A DNA stretch of 64,000 nt from Lineus longissimus (taxonomy: Eukaryota > Nemertea > Pilidiophora > Heteronemertea > Lineidae), in the NCBI RefSeq assembly GCF_910592395.1, contig NC_088320.1:9178001-9242000 (forward strand), given 5' to 3'. This document shows, piece by piece, positions 1 through 10,655 of this stretch. Position 1 is the first letter of the stretch. Each line of letters opens with the position of its first letter. The notes beneath the pieces were generated by a model, which worked only from the letters and a program-made list of their open reading frames with translations, did no database searches and had not been told where the DNA came from. The position numbers and the translations under genes were made by a program.

Positions 1-181
1 TCGCCGACATTGAATATACATTTTCCTGATTTGTCAGTGGATTTCTTGGACTTCTTGCGTTTACGACCGAAATATCGCTAATGACCGCCTGCACCAACTT
101 TCGAATCCAACCGAGCTTTTTTCTGAGGAGGGAAGTCACCATCATCATTCCTAGTCAGGTCCATTTTGAAGACGAGTATAC
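1..181 (-). CDS. candidate exon of an unrecognised minus-strand gene (partial at window edge)
   Basis: On the minus strand an acceptor-like AG preceded by a pyrimidine-rich tract (182-183) opens a frame of about 60 codons that runs off the window start. It encodes a basic, Lys/Arg-rich stretch including RYFGRKRKKSKK, which looks like a nuclear localisation signal. One TAG (78-80) interrupts the frame, so this is either a pseudogene, a wrong frame, or a terminal exon that ends there. No family was recognised. Its phase does not match the neighbouring candidate exon at 409-489, which weakens the model. Confidence 0.28.
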
Positions 182-408
182 CTGGAATTGTAAAGGCGAG
201 TGTAAACATAATGGCAGTGGCTAAATGGGGGAGGGGGGGGGGGTAACTGGGGGTGGCTCTAACAGACACGGCTTCTATTCTAATTCAATTCTGACACTAA
301 CCAGTGTTGAATCTAGAGAAAGAAAGGAATATCCTACAGATGTCCACTTTTATTTCAATGTAGATTCAAATAATATTTAATTGCAATCAAAATAGCCTTG
401 GAACTTAC

Positions 409-489
409 CATCAGTCCAAAATCAGAGTAGTAATCACGCCTGTCTATAATGTCGGTTGCATTTCTGGTGACACATCTTGGAGGCTGAAC
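409..489 (-). CDS. candidate 81-nt internal exon, minus strand
   Basis: The 81 nt are flanked on the minus strand by TTTATTTCAG (acceptor) and GTAAGTTCC (donor), both near consensus. Only one frame is open; it encodes 27 residues beginning VQPPRCVTRNATDIIDRRD. I do not recognise the family. The two candidate exons on either side end or begin in a phase that does not fit an open frame here, so the three may not belong to one intact transcript. Confidence 0.33.
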
Positions 490-612
490 CTGAAATAAAG
501 AGTAATTTATTAGAATAGAATACATGCATACAAAGCCTACGGGAATACAGTATAATGATTTCAATCATCTGTTTGTGAATACATAGATGAAGGGAAACAT
601 AGCTTAACTTAC

Positions 613-748
613 CACTTATCTTGTTCACTGCCGGATCAATGATGTCGACGTACTGGGCCTATACACATGTAGCGTCTCGAATCAACTGAAGCATCACATC
701 AGCCGGATTAAGTCGAGAAGTTATCTGCAGTACACACCATGCAACCAG
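613..748 (-). CDS. candidate 136-nt exon, minus strand, with an in-frame TAG
   Basis: Flanked on the minus strand by TTTAATTTCAG (749-750 is the AG) and GTAAGTTAAG. Only one frame is nearly open: it gives LVAWCVLQITSRLNPADVML and onward for 29 codons, then a TAG (659-661), then 15 more codons up to the donor. A second acceptor-like AG coincides with the TAG, so the exon could instead start there. Family not recognised. Confidence 0.3.
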
Positions 749-1750
749 CTGAAATTAAAGAAAAAGGCATTTTAGTAACTGAAGGAATGTTTACCAGTCA
801 ACAAAAGGCACTGTTTTGGCATCACCCTGTACAAAAATACCACAACAAACTGGAATGTGGGTCAATGGGCGAGTTCATTTTGCTAACAGGCGGATAATAT
901 ACCAAGAACTTTTCTATATTTGGCGAATTCTTAAGACTATATTTATCAATTACATCTGTAAAGATATTTTCAACATAAACTTTGGTATATGCTAACTCAT
1001 GGCTTGTTCATAAGCACGATCATGAGTTATTATTGTACTATTACCCATGCTGTACCCCTTTCACCAAAATAGACCCGACCATCGAACTTCAAAACTCAAC
1101 TATTTTTAGACATTTGTTTTTCAAATGCATTTTCTGCATGAATAGACAGCAAACTAACATAAAATAGATATATATTTTAAAAGTAAAGATTTAAATGAAT
1201 ACTGGAAGTAACTCGTTTTGCTAAATAACGATCAAGGGAATTCGATGTTGTACGATGAACTTGGCACCCCATCTCAATCTCCGTCTGCAAGTCGGCCATT
1301 TTGAATTTGAGCAGATCAAAGTTTGAGAAATTGCAGAATAAACGCACGATTCTGTACGAAATTGAAATGAGTTATGCAAAACAGCCGGGGTATTTATGAT
1401 ATATGATATTATGCCTACCCAGCTATCTAGTCTTGAAGAATTCCGAAATCTGTAACTTGTCGAAAAATCGATAAAAAACATGGAAATCGTCACTGTTTCG
1501 TTAATTTTGGTCCAAATTTCATGAAATTTTCAAGCCGGGTGAATGGTCATGTGACACAACTTATGAGCCAATGAAAACCGTCGTATCTAATTCGAGCACG
1601 TGTACAGAAGCGCGCTGATGTTTGAACGATGCCAATGCATTAACCCTTTGGCTGAATGGGTATTGTGATAATGTGTGAGATGTGTATTGGCGACAATGTT
1701 TACATAGCGGTTAACAGGCTTTTCGCATGGACCAATCGTTGGGCAGCAGG
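749..1750. other. non-coding, nothing recognised
   Basis: A+T-rich sequence without a convincing exon, RNA gene or repeat structure. Confidence 0.5.
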
Positions 1751-2122
1751 CTAGTAGGCAGAATGGTTTATTTCGATGTCATGTTTAGGCTTAGCTGAAA
1801 CAGCTGTGTCATCTGAAAGCTCCCCTGTCACGGCTTCACCTCCTCCTGTTTCGATGATGTCAACCTTGACGGCCCGAGCTGTATTCTTGGCTTTTGTTTT
1901 CATCCGTCACCACAAATACTTCAAATCCTTCGATGGTGTTTTTGCCCTTTCAGGGAAAAGAGCCGCCATCTCCTTCGCGATAGCCTCCCAAGCGGTCTGC
2001 TTCTTTTGGTTGGCAGTCGTATCGGTTCGTTTGTCTTCTATCACTTTCATCCTCTTTTTGATACATTCAATTAATCCCGAACGTTGCTCAAGGGAAAAAT
2101 TGTCTGCTCGTTTCTTCGACAT
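1751..2122 (-). pseudogene. Myb/SANT-like (MADF-like) DNA-binding protein, nonsense-mutated
   Basis: The minus-strand frame starts with ATG at 2120-2122 and encodes a helical, charged domain of about 70 residues containing the tryptophan-centred pattern of Myb/SANT-like DNA-binding proteins (AWEAIAKEMAALFPERAKT, then DLKYLW). A TGA at 1907-1909 interrupts it directly after YLW. The same frame then continues without a break (RMKTKAKNTARAVKVDIIET and on) to a TAG at 1751-1753, giving about 123 codons in all. Proteins of this kind are the second, DNA-binding gene of PIF/Harbinger transposons and also occur as host regulators. The position of the stop fits loss of an arginine codon (CGA to TGA). 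A Harbinger transposase fragment lies at 36.2 kb and TTA-flanked non-autonomous elements at 24.4 and 27.3 kb. Confidence 0.62.
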
Positions 2123-3423
2123 TTTGGAAATGAGTGACGTGTGTAGAATCTTGAAAGCCTTATGCCACTCCGGTCCACACTGGCAATGCTGGTCTATTGT
2201 TCGACCTGTTACGTGTTCAGATTACATGAGCCTTTGTTTACCAGATTGAGAAAAACAGGGCCTAATCATTGAGTTAGACACGGACGTATAATTGGCCGAT
2301 CATCGCCCTTCATGAAATGCGATAAACGGGTATTTATGCAGTCATGGACAAGCCTGTTTTAAACACTGTTTAGAAGATAGACATGTCTAAGCTAATCAGT
2401 GTGTAAACATCCTTTATGAATATGGGCCCACATGTTTATCTTAAAGTTAGTAAGTAAAGCCTAAGGTTAGGCAGTCCGGCAAAGAATAGTACAGAATGTT
2501 GCATACAATAGGGAACTTTATGGGGTGTTCTAATATTTTTGCACACCCCTGTATATACATGTAACATGTTTCCTAACCAATTTTTTACCACCAAATATCT
2601 ATACGGTGAGCACAATGGCTCCTGGCCTTTTCATTTTGTGCAATTTGATGATGGAAACTACATGTGTGGAATAGGCGGTGCAAATGGTCCTTTAAGTACA
2701 TGTGGGGTTTTTAGGGCACCCGGAACGATGTTGCCTAATTATCAAGGTCAAGGTCAGCTTGATAAGTAGAACACCCTGCTCCATTGTAGCTCATTGCCAA
2801 GTCCACCTTGATATTATGTGAAACCTCATTGTCAAGTCCGCCTGGGCACATGTATTTAGGACAACCTGTTTTGTCCACACAAATATTTAGGACACCTTAC
2901 TGCGTTTTAGACCCGGCATAATTGTCAATTCTGCTCTCTGCTGGTACCTTGTTATTTTGAAAATGCCTTTGATGGCTTGTTCTGGGTATCATTACCCGTG
3001 CAAGCAATGCATAGACTGTGGCAGGTTGTTTTGTATTGAACAAGGGGAGGTGATTGTACATGCCATGGAATTTGGGACTTTCTAACCATCATCTTGGATC
3101 TTTTGGGTATGATGATGACTCAAAGAGGTGAAGTCTGAAAAATGACTCATCAGTAATCTGATTGATCATTTTGAATTTCTGTTACAGGTGCATCATTCTG
3201 AGCAAATAGGAGTGTTCGGCTGTTTTAGATCTTAGCTTTTAAGATTAATAGATACTGTAGGTGCTTTAGCAATGTTTCAGCTACATGTAGTGCAATCAAC
3301 CTTATGATCATGTTACTTTTACATCCAAATGCCTCCGATGGGGTTGCTTTTTGCACATTGCACTCGTAGTTTGGCCACCATCTTGTTTATCAAACTGCTA
3401 TTATATCAGGTATGGACAAAATG
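2123..3423. other. non-coding with one short repeat tail
   Basis: No gene seen. Positions about 2558-2640 resemble the 3' end of interspersed repeat family R (motif GGTGAGCACAATGGCTCCTG), which recurs at about 4062-4110 and 4437-4525. Confidence 0.45.
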
Positions 3424-4527
3424 TCAGCTGAGCAATCGCTCACCGTAGGGAAGTCTATACAACACCGCTGTGTCGTCGTCCGTCGTCGTCGTCTTTGTCT
3501 TTATCCTGCTTCAGAAACAGTGGCCTGTTTCTTAACCACTATAGCTATGAACTTGAAATTTTTTACTCGGGACCCTTTAGCTTAGGTGACCTCTGAAAAT
3601 GAATTTCAGTCCGGTCTATATGTCGTAACTTGGCCACCAGGGGGCCAGAAGTGGAACCCTTCAAAGTGTGATTTCTCTCTTACGAGTGACTCGTTTTCGA
3701 TAAAGATTTTATGATAGAATCTCCTAGCAAGGATACATTAAATATTACACAGGTTTTTGATTTGACCTAATTTTCAAGGTCACAGAGGTCAAATGGCGTA
3801 AATTGTTAGTTTAAGTGAACTATGGCACGTTTCTTAACCGCTAAAGCTATGAACTTGAAATTTGGTGCACAATTGACTTGTCCACCAGGGGGCCAAGACT
3901 AAAAAAGGTAAAAAGTGCAATATCTCGCTTATTAGTTATTTGTTTTTGATGATAGTTTTATGGTAGGTACTCCAAGCAACCATACACCTCATGTCATAAC
4001 GACTTTGTTTTGACTTGTATACTATATATTTAGCATGTTTCTTAACACAGATTGAATTCCTAACCACCAAATATCTATACAGTAAGCATAATGGCCCTTG
4101 GCTGTTCTATTAGTGACTTGTTTTTCAGTGATTATGGAATGGTGGGTTCTCCGAGCAAGGCATCACATATTCGACAGGTTTTGATTTGACCTACTTTTCA
4201 TGGTCATCGAGGTCAATTGGTGTAAATACGCCGTTCTGTTTTTCTGCATTTAACCAGGCCAAAGGACTCCAACCATGCTTCCCAAAATGTCTCTACAAGA
4301 AACACTGCAGGATGGAATCGGTCGATCTTCGTATCAATCGTCTTCTAGAATGCTTTCCCATTCACTGGTATCAATGGTTTTAACCCCTTGGTAGTCAAAG
4401 TGTCTGGTCGTTTTTTCTGGACCACCCTGTATTATACGTTAAGCATGTTTCTTAACCATGATGAATTCCTAACCACCAAAGATCTATATGGTGAGCACAA
4501 TGGCCCCTGGCAGTTTTATATTAAGGT
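3424..4527 (+). repeat. family R interspersed repeat, variant copy
   Basis: Starts with a variant of the R head (CAATCGCTCACCGTAGGGAA) followed by a short GTC-rich tract, and ends with R tails (GGTGAGCACAATGGCCCCTG near 4490). It contains two CTCF-core-like sites, CCACCAGGGGGC, at 3634-3645 and 3882-3893, and the direct-repeat motif TCAAGGTCACAGAGGTCA at 3774-3791, with a degenerate copy at 4198-4215. Confidence 0.65.
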
Positions 4528-4621
4528 TGCTGTGGATAAGCTTGAATAGCGAAAATGTGAAATGCGAAATGTGATTTTAAGACATCTTCTTTCATCTCTT
4601 TGCAATCCTTCCCCTTAAAAG

Positions 4622-4776
4622 CTTCATTTATGGTGGGAATACTGATGTCAGAAACCGATGGAGTCCTCGCAAAGACCTCCCACCCCATCCTCCTTTCCCA
4701 TACAGGGTAGCCAAAGCTTTGGATCCTGTTATCTACAGAAACGTCGAATATGACAATTGGGTGGATTCAGTTAAAG
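4622..4776 (+). CDS. OTUD4-like: OTUD4/ALG13-like protein, linker exon preceding the Tudor domain
   Basis: The acceptor is CCTTCCCCTTAAAAG (AG at 4620-4621) and the donor GTATGC starts at 4777. The exon has one leading base, 51 codons and one trailing base (phase 1). The peptide ends in ALDPVIYRNVEYDNWVDSVK, which matches the segment that precedes the Tudor domain in OTUD4 and ALG13-type proteins. The rest, including a proline-rich PPHPPFPYRV piece, is a linker. In the family the upstream part is an OTU deubiquitinase domain; no OTU exon was found in the window, so those exons should lie further upstream. Phase 1 is compatible with direct splicing to the Tudor exon at 26791, but about 15-18 residues normally present between the two are missing, so a micro-exon in the 22-kb intron is likely. 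Confidence 0.75.
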
Positions 4777-5032
4777 GTATGCTTTGATATTTTGTTGTAA
4801 GACTTCTTTTTTGATGGGTCCTTTTTTCCCTCTGGAGGGCAGTAGAATTCACAGCCTACCCATATCAAACTCCAGATGCAGTAGACCGGCCTCATTCCTC
4901 ACCCTAACCTCTTCGGCAAGTGGTGAGATTTCTGGGAGTTTTGAACCGGCAACTTGGCCGGCTGCCAACCATAAAGAGGTGCCGATAGTTAATCAATTAG
5001 CTGCAAAGGGCGCTGTAGTCTGAATAACATTT

Positions 5033-5872
5033 TTAGCTCAGCTGACAGGCTGAGCTATTCATATGAGTAAATGGTAGAATGAATGTCCGTCTGTCTGTCT
5101 GTCTGTCTGTCCGTTAAACAGGCACGTTTCAAAACTATGGCGGATAGGCGATAGATTTTCCCTATAAGCCATTTAGACCCTTCAGGACTCCTGAATAGAC
5201 CAAGTGTGGGTCCGGCAGGATTAACAGTTTGGCCACCAGGGGGCAAAAAGCCTAAATCACAAAACAATTTTTTGGCGCTTTATTCAAGCAGATAGAAGCT
5301 CGAAATAAAGTTGAAAAGGACCGCATGCATGTAGGTCTTGAAACTACTAAGAGTAGTTTTGATTGATACTACCAGTTGGCGTTACTGAGCCAAAATCTGT
5401 GTTGACCTAGTTTAAGCTTGATTTGAATTTCCCGCTCTTGTATGACTCTGAAGGTTGTGGGTTCCAATCCCACTTCGGGTCAATTTTTTTTTTTTTTAAT
5501 TTTTACTTTTTTCACTTGTAAATACATTTTCTTTACTTTTTTGAATAATTTGGTGGGCGGCCATCTTGGTTTTTTTTTTCTATTTTAAAGCCTTTGCTGT
5601 ATCCAGAGTGACATGAATTTTATGGTTGGTGTACAATAAGTCTCCTTTACATGATATCACATGGGCTTTCTATTTGACCTACTTTTCAAGGTCAGCCTGG
5701 CTCAGGCACTTAGATTTGACTAATAAGTGGCATATTTGTCACCATTTAAAAGTCTTTTTACTTTGGTATGTTTGCCTGATATATTGACAAAACTGAGGTT
5801 GAAAGAGATCTATCGGGTACTTTCCATGTTCATATATTTCAGCTGAGCGCCAGGCCCTTGGGCCTCTTGTTA
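5033..5872 (+). repeat. family R-related repeat with GCTCAGC head and GGGCCTCTTGTT tail
   Basis: The head is a perfect 8-bp stem-loop (AGCTCAGC at 5035-5042, GCTGAGCT at 5049-5056). It is followed by a GTCT microsatellite (about 5086-5112), a CTCF-core-like site CCACCAGGGGGC (5233-5244), and a tail GCTGAGCGCCAGGCCCTTGG shared with the copy ending near 26128. A third copy of the head half-palindrome sits in the tail, giving the element short inverted ends. Confidence 0.6.
5403..5498 (+). repeat. tRNA-like SINE fragment with oligo-T terminator
   Basis: Positions 5403-5482 read like a degenerate tRNA. A T-arm GTGGG-TTCCAAT-CCCAC forms a perfect 5-bp stem with a 7-nt loop and contains a B-box-like GGTTCCAATCC. 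TGACC at 5403 can pair with GGTCA at 5478-5482 as an acceptor stem. An A-box-like TGACCTAGTTTAAG lies at the start. A run of 14 T (5484-5497) follows, as expected of a Pol III terminator. The D and anticodon arms are poor, so a tRNA-derived SINE is more likely than a working tRNA gene. Confidence 0.45.
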
Positions 5873-6308
5873 TAAATTGTTCCTAATCAGCACAAATGAA
5901 GTTTAAATAGTCGTATTCTTAGTTAGCTTATTTAACCTGATATTTTATCGTACGTTTACAAAGAATTTTGCATTTAAGCGTTTTGTTTGTTATTTATTCA
6001 CATGCAGGTCAAATATGTATGCCATTAAACCATAGGAGAAATGAAGTTTAGGAATGAAGTGTATAAATATCAGCTACACTCTTATGTAGTCAAAGTGTTA
6101 TAGGTTGAGCATTCTCATTCGGTAACAGAAAATTCCCTTACAGTCTCGTAACATCAATGCCCATTGGCTAATCATCCAGTCTCATGAATTCCAGCGATTT
6201 GCTCAGTCCATAAGGAGACCCAATTAGGATTACGCAATAGGCATATAAGATGCCCATATTTCTTACGAACATGCACTATGAAACCTCTGAGCCTAGTATT
6301 TGTGCCAT

Positions 6309-6660
6309 TTTTGGCTCACCTCGTGAGCTTATGCGATGACATGGCGTCCATTGTCGTCGTCGTCCTCTTGTGGCGTATGTTAGTGCGGCACGTTTCGTAA
6401 CTGCTTGGGTTCAGGACTTAAAACTTAGTACACATGTACCCTTGGCCACTTGGGTGATTCACACCAAATTTTGCTCTAAAATTATTTTGATTTTGGCAAC
6501 CAGGGGGCGTAATGCGAAAACATAAAACATGGAATAAGGACCCGCGATTTTGGTCGGATTTTCATGAAATTGTTTTGGTAGGAACTCCTAGCAAGCATAT
6601 ATCATAATGTCATAGGGGTTTTTGATCTGAACTACTTTTGAAGGTCGCAGAGCAAAGTTT
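6309..6660 (+). repeat. family R partial copy
   Basis: Head GGCTCACCTCGTGAGCTTAT and a GTC tract are present, followed by R body sequence with a CTCF-like site variant CAACCAGGGGGC (6497-6508). The tail is absent or too diverged to place. Confidence 0.5.
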
Positions 6661-7262
6661 GCTAAATCATCGGTAGGCATGTTTTGTTTCTATTTGAGCT
6701 AGAAGGTTCTAAACTAGGGAAATTCTATTCTACCCCAAAAATTTGGCCCATTGAGACATCATTACTTGGAGAAATAAGCAGTTTTTCGATTTCTGTGATC
6801 TCAGCCGCGAGATTTCAAATGAATTTTGAACTGAGAATATATCAGCACTTTGACAGCAGCTGGCAGGAAAATAACAAACTAACAGGGACAGAGATCGTTT
6901 GATTCACCAGGTATGTTTGTTTTCTTTCATATTTAGATCATTCCTTGAACTCTGCTTATTTCTGGCCTAAGCGGATAAAAACGTGTATGTTTTAAGACAA
7001 GTTTGTTAACTGGTCATTCACGACCCTGGTTTACAATTCATTACACATTGTTACATGAGATAGCATGAGTTGGCCACTTGGATTCGAGGTTGATGTATTT
7101 ATTTTCATATATTCTACCTCGTCCATCAACTCTACTTTTTGGCTGCAGGTGTAGCTGTGAAGCGTAAGGATTTTGGGAACTGATTTCATCTTGAGCACAT
7201 TAACCCTTTAGGCAGTTATGTTCACCTAGGGACGGAGCCAAATTTTGGCCTTTTCAGGACCT
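6661..7262. other. non-coding, nothing recognised
   Basis: Open frames here are short and have no supporting splice sites or similarity that I can see. Confidence 0.4.
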
Positions 7263-8389
7263 TTTTAGCTCACCTCTTAGCAGAGGTGAGCTTATCCCAT
7301 ACCGTGGCGTCCGTCGTCCGTCGTCGTCGTCGTCGTCGTCGTCGTCCGTCGTCCGTTAGTAGGGCACGTTTCGTAACTGTTAGAGCTATTGAGTTGAAAC
7401 TTGGTACACATGTACCCTTATGTAATGACACCTGGGAGACCAAGTTTCGGTCCGATTCGTTTCATGGTTTGGCCACCAGGGGGCCAAACGTTAAAAGTGA
7501 AAATATGCAATATCTCCCTTAATAGTAGTCGGGAAATTTTGAAAAAAATATGGTAGGTACTTCTAGCAAAGGTGCATCATATATCCTCCGGGTTTTTGAT
7601 TTGACCTCCTTTTCAAGGTCACAGAGGTCAAATGGTGTAAATTGGCCGTTAGGATGTAACGATGGCACGTTTCTAAACTGCAATGACTATTGATACCAAA
7701 TTTGGTACACATTTACCCCTTAGTCAGGTGATCTCAGGGACCGAAGTTTGGTCCAATATGATTCACCACTTGACCACCAGGGGGCAAAATCCAAAAACCT
7801 TAAAAATGTGATTATTCCTTAACTTCCTGCCCGATTGCCACCAATTTGATATCATGGGTACATCTAACCACCATACAGTATATGTCACACAGGTTTTTAA
7901 TTTGACCTTCTTGTCAAGGTCACAGAGGTCAAATGGCCTAAATTCGCCGTCCGGCCGTAACTATGGCACGTTTCTTAACTGCAATTACTATTGATCACAA
8001 ATTAAGTACACATGTACCCCTTGGTCAGGTGATCTCAGGTACCGAAGTTTGGTGCGATCTGATTTGCCGTTTGGCCTCCAGGGAGGGGGCCAAATCCTAA
8101 ATTCTTCAAAATGCCATTATTCCTAGTTAATGACTTGCCCGATTGGCACCAATTTTATATCATAGGTACATCTAATTCTAACAACCATTCAATGTGTCAC
8201 CCGGGTCTTCTTTGATTTGACCTACTTTTCAAGGTCACAGAGGTCGAATGTACTGTAAATTGGCCATTTTGGGGAAATTGTAATTGCTTGGACCTACATC
8301 AAACCTAACACTACATGACACAAGACCATGCTCTTTATCCATCTTTCCTCCACATGAGGTGAGCACAATGGCCCTGGCCATTTCATTTT
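7263..8389 (+). repeat. family R, full-length copy (1.13 kb, three tandem ~301-bp units)
   Basis: The head is a perfect 10-bp stem-loop: AGCTCACCTC (7267-7276), 6-nt loop, GAGGTGAGCT (7283-7292). Next come a short GTC microsatellite and three degenerate tandem units of about 301 bp, each starting near GGCACGTTTC. The tail is GAGGTGAGCACAATGGCCCT, so the head motif recurs at the end. Units carry CCACCAGGGGGC (7473-7484, 7774-7785) and TCAAGGTCACAGAGGTCA (7613-7630, 7914-7931, and 8229-8246 with the last base G). No coding capacity. It is nearly identical to the copy at 28247-29483. Confidence 0.8.
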
Positions 8390-8751
8390 AAATGGGCTAG
8401 TTCTCAAAAACTAAAAGAGATCACATCAAATAACTAATCGGAACATATACGCAACTAACTAAACTTTAAAAGTCTGAAGAAAAAAATTGCTAATGTGATC
8501 TAATTAGCATATTCTGTGACTCAGTCAAATGTCAGTTTTGGTGATTGAAATAAGTCCTGAACATTTACCAGTGCCCCTGATAGAAAAAAACAGTATTGAC
8601 CTGAAGGATAATATTGTTCTGCATATTTCAGCAGAAAATTATTTGAAAAAGATTGTATCGTGAATTTTGGGGGAGTTTTCTTGATTTTGGAGAAAATCTT
8701 CAAAATGCGTGAATTTGGCGAACTTTTGGAAGTCTTTATGGCCTATGTTGT
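8390..8751. other. non-coding, nothing recognised
   Basis: A spacer between two family R copies; no gene or structured repeat seen. Confidence 0.4.
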
Positions 8752-9300
8752 TTTTAGCTCACCTCTCTCAGAGGTGAGCTTTGCTTTGGCATGGTGTCCG
8801 TCGTCCGTCGTCCGTCCGTCAGCAGGGCACATTTCATTACTACTGGAGCTATTGACCCGAAACTTGGTACACATGTTTCCCCATGTAATGAAACCTGGGT
8901 GACCAAATTTCAGTCCGGTCTGATTCCTGATTTGGCCACCAGGTGGCTAAAACCATAAACACAAAAGTGCTGTATCTCCTTAATGCATGGCTGGATCATT
9001 GCCAAATTTTTATCATAGGTACATCTAATAAAGATACATAACATATCATACAGGTTTTTGATTTGACCTGTATTTTATATTTTAAATTCTGTATAATAAT
9101 AAATTCTGTATAATAATAATAATATTTCAAGGTCGCAGAAGTCAAATAGCGTAAATTGGCCGATATTGGCACATTTTGCAACTAATGAAGCTTTTGACTT
9201 AAAACTTGGTACAATTGTACCTCCTAGTGAATAACCCATGGGCACCAAATTTCGGTCCGATTTGATATTTCGTTTGGCCACCAGATGGCTAAAACCAAAA
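8752..9300 (+). repeat. family R, 3'-truncated copy
   Basis: Stem-loop head AGCTCACCTC...GAGGTGAGCT near 8756-8785, then R body. CTCF-core-like sites CCACCAGGTGGC (8936-8947) and CCACCAGATGGC (9278-9289) and a decayed DR3 motif (9127-9144) are present. An insertion of about 60 bp rich in TTCTGTATAATAATAA duplicates (about 9065-9125) lies inside the copy. Confidence 0.6.
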
Positions 9301-9670
9301 ACAGCCCAGTGACTATAAATGCACTGATCAGGACGACCATGCCATCTGGTTTCATTCCGATACACTAGAGTGCAAAATAAGCATGTCTGCTTTCAGTGAA
9401 CTGGGGAAATCGCAGAAATTTCTGTGTTTTTCAACATTCTTGAAGCTCGATATTTTGTCGTGATCTCAAGTCATGGCAGTAGAAGTAATTAATGACTTTG
9501 AAATCTCCTTCCACACTCTAGTGATTGATTTCTAGGTTGAAGAGGTGAAAATAGGTGCTGAAAGGGTCGTTAATGATTGACATAGCCTAAGAAGTAATGT
9601 ATAATGCATGATATGGTAGGTAAAGTGTATTGCCTATTGACTGATCTTAGTAGTGGTGAAGTAGTCATCC
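9301..9670. other. non-coding, nothing recognised
   Basis: No recognisable feature other than the likely decayed upstream part of the endonuclease fragment that follows. Confidence 0.35.
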
Positions 9671-10033
9671 ATGTCATTGATATGTGCAACGCCATCATCT
9701 TCGTTCCAGAATCTTGTGTATGGTCTACAAGACTGCCTTTCATCATATGAACCGAATGAACAATACATTGTTATGGGCGATTTTAACATGAAATCAATAG
9801 GTGAAGGTGAAAACTACAATGCAAAGTTGGAAACATTCATGTTTCAAGCATATAATTTCAGACAAAACATGTCCAAAAACACCAACTCTCAGTCTAAATT
9901 GGGCCTCTTATTCACCAGTCCTACTCCATCTGCCACAATGGACTTTGTTGATATAATAGACAATTACTGGTCAGATCATAAAATAGTCTATTCTGCTTTG
10001 TCATATCATAGTGACAATCAGCTGATGCAATGA
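9671..10033 (+). pseudogene. endonuclease/exonuclease/phosphatase-fold fragment of a retroelement or Helitron
   Basis: A 120-codon frame carries two hallmark motifs of APE-type endonucleases: YIVMGDFNM (the GDFN metal-binding motif) and YWSDHKIVYS (the SDH catalytic motif near the C-terminus). The spacing is that of the C-terminal half of the domain; the first half (the N and E motifs) is missing. Such domains occur in LINEs and, C-terminal to the helicase, in Helentron-type Helitrons. No flanking helicase or reverse transcriptase is seen, so the parent cannot be named. Probably an inert fragment. Confidence 0.5.
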
Positions 10034-10655
10034 TAACAATGGCATTATCATAACATCTCCCCTTTTAAGCTGACAGAAAGATCTTTAGTCAGCGTGTCCA
10101 GTATCCCAGATACCGATCACTTTATATTATCGTCCATAAGCATTTTCAGCACTTAGCTTGACAACAAGCTAGATGTTTCGACGTAATGGGATATAACTCG
10201 GCATTCTGTAGATTATATCATTTAATAAACTCAATATTCATTCATTACAAAAACTTTCGTCCTCGTCACTTCGTGCCCATTTCCAGCAACGCCGTGACGT
10301 TCCATCCACGCCGTGAGGTAGTTGTTGTTTTAGCAGCGACAACAACCGACCAACTAAAAAGCGCCTACTAGCGACCAAATGCGTCCGAACACTAGATAGT
10401 CCAAATAGTCCAAATAAAATTGTCCCAAATACTTTTCTAATTATGAACTTTAACTCGAACTAATAATCTCAATTTAAATTCTAAAAGTTATTTCAAAATC
10501 ACTAAATCAAAAAAACCAAAACCGTAGGCTATGAGGTGGCCAACCCATAACCCATGAGTAGGAACATTATTCTAGCCACTACACTGTTCCCCTCTTGTGA
10601 TTAGTACTAGATAGTAGAATTCAAATTTTGGCTCAAGTTTTGGTTAAAGTGAAAT
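10034..10655. other. non-coding; probable 3' LTR region of the adjacent Gypsy element
   Basis: Lies downstream (minus orientation) of the Gypsy pol stop at 10656. A purine-rich tract AAGAGGGGAA on the minus strand (10588-10597) is placed like a polypurine tract, and the sequence beyond it could be the 3' LTR. No second LTR is present to prove it. The sequence just beyond the tract (GTGTAGTGGCTAG) is also tRNA-A-box-like. Confidence 0.35.

Noticed and set aside
225-243. Poly-G run as a functional G-quadruplex
   Set aside because: A plain homopolymer run, as also at about 31275 and 35838; no context supports a role.
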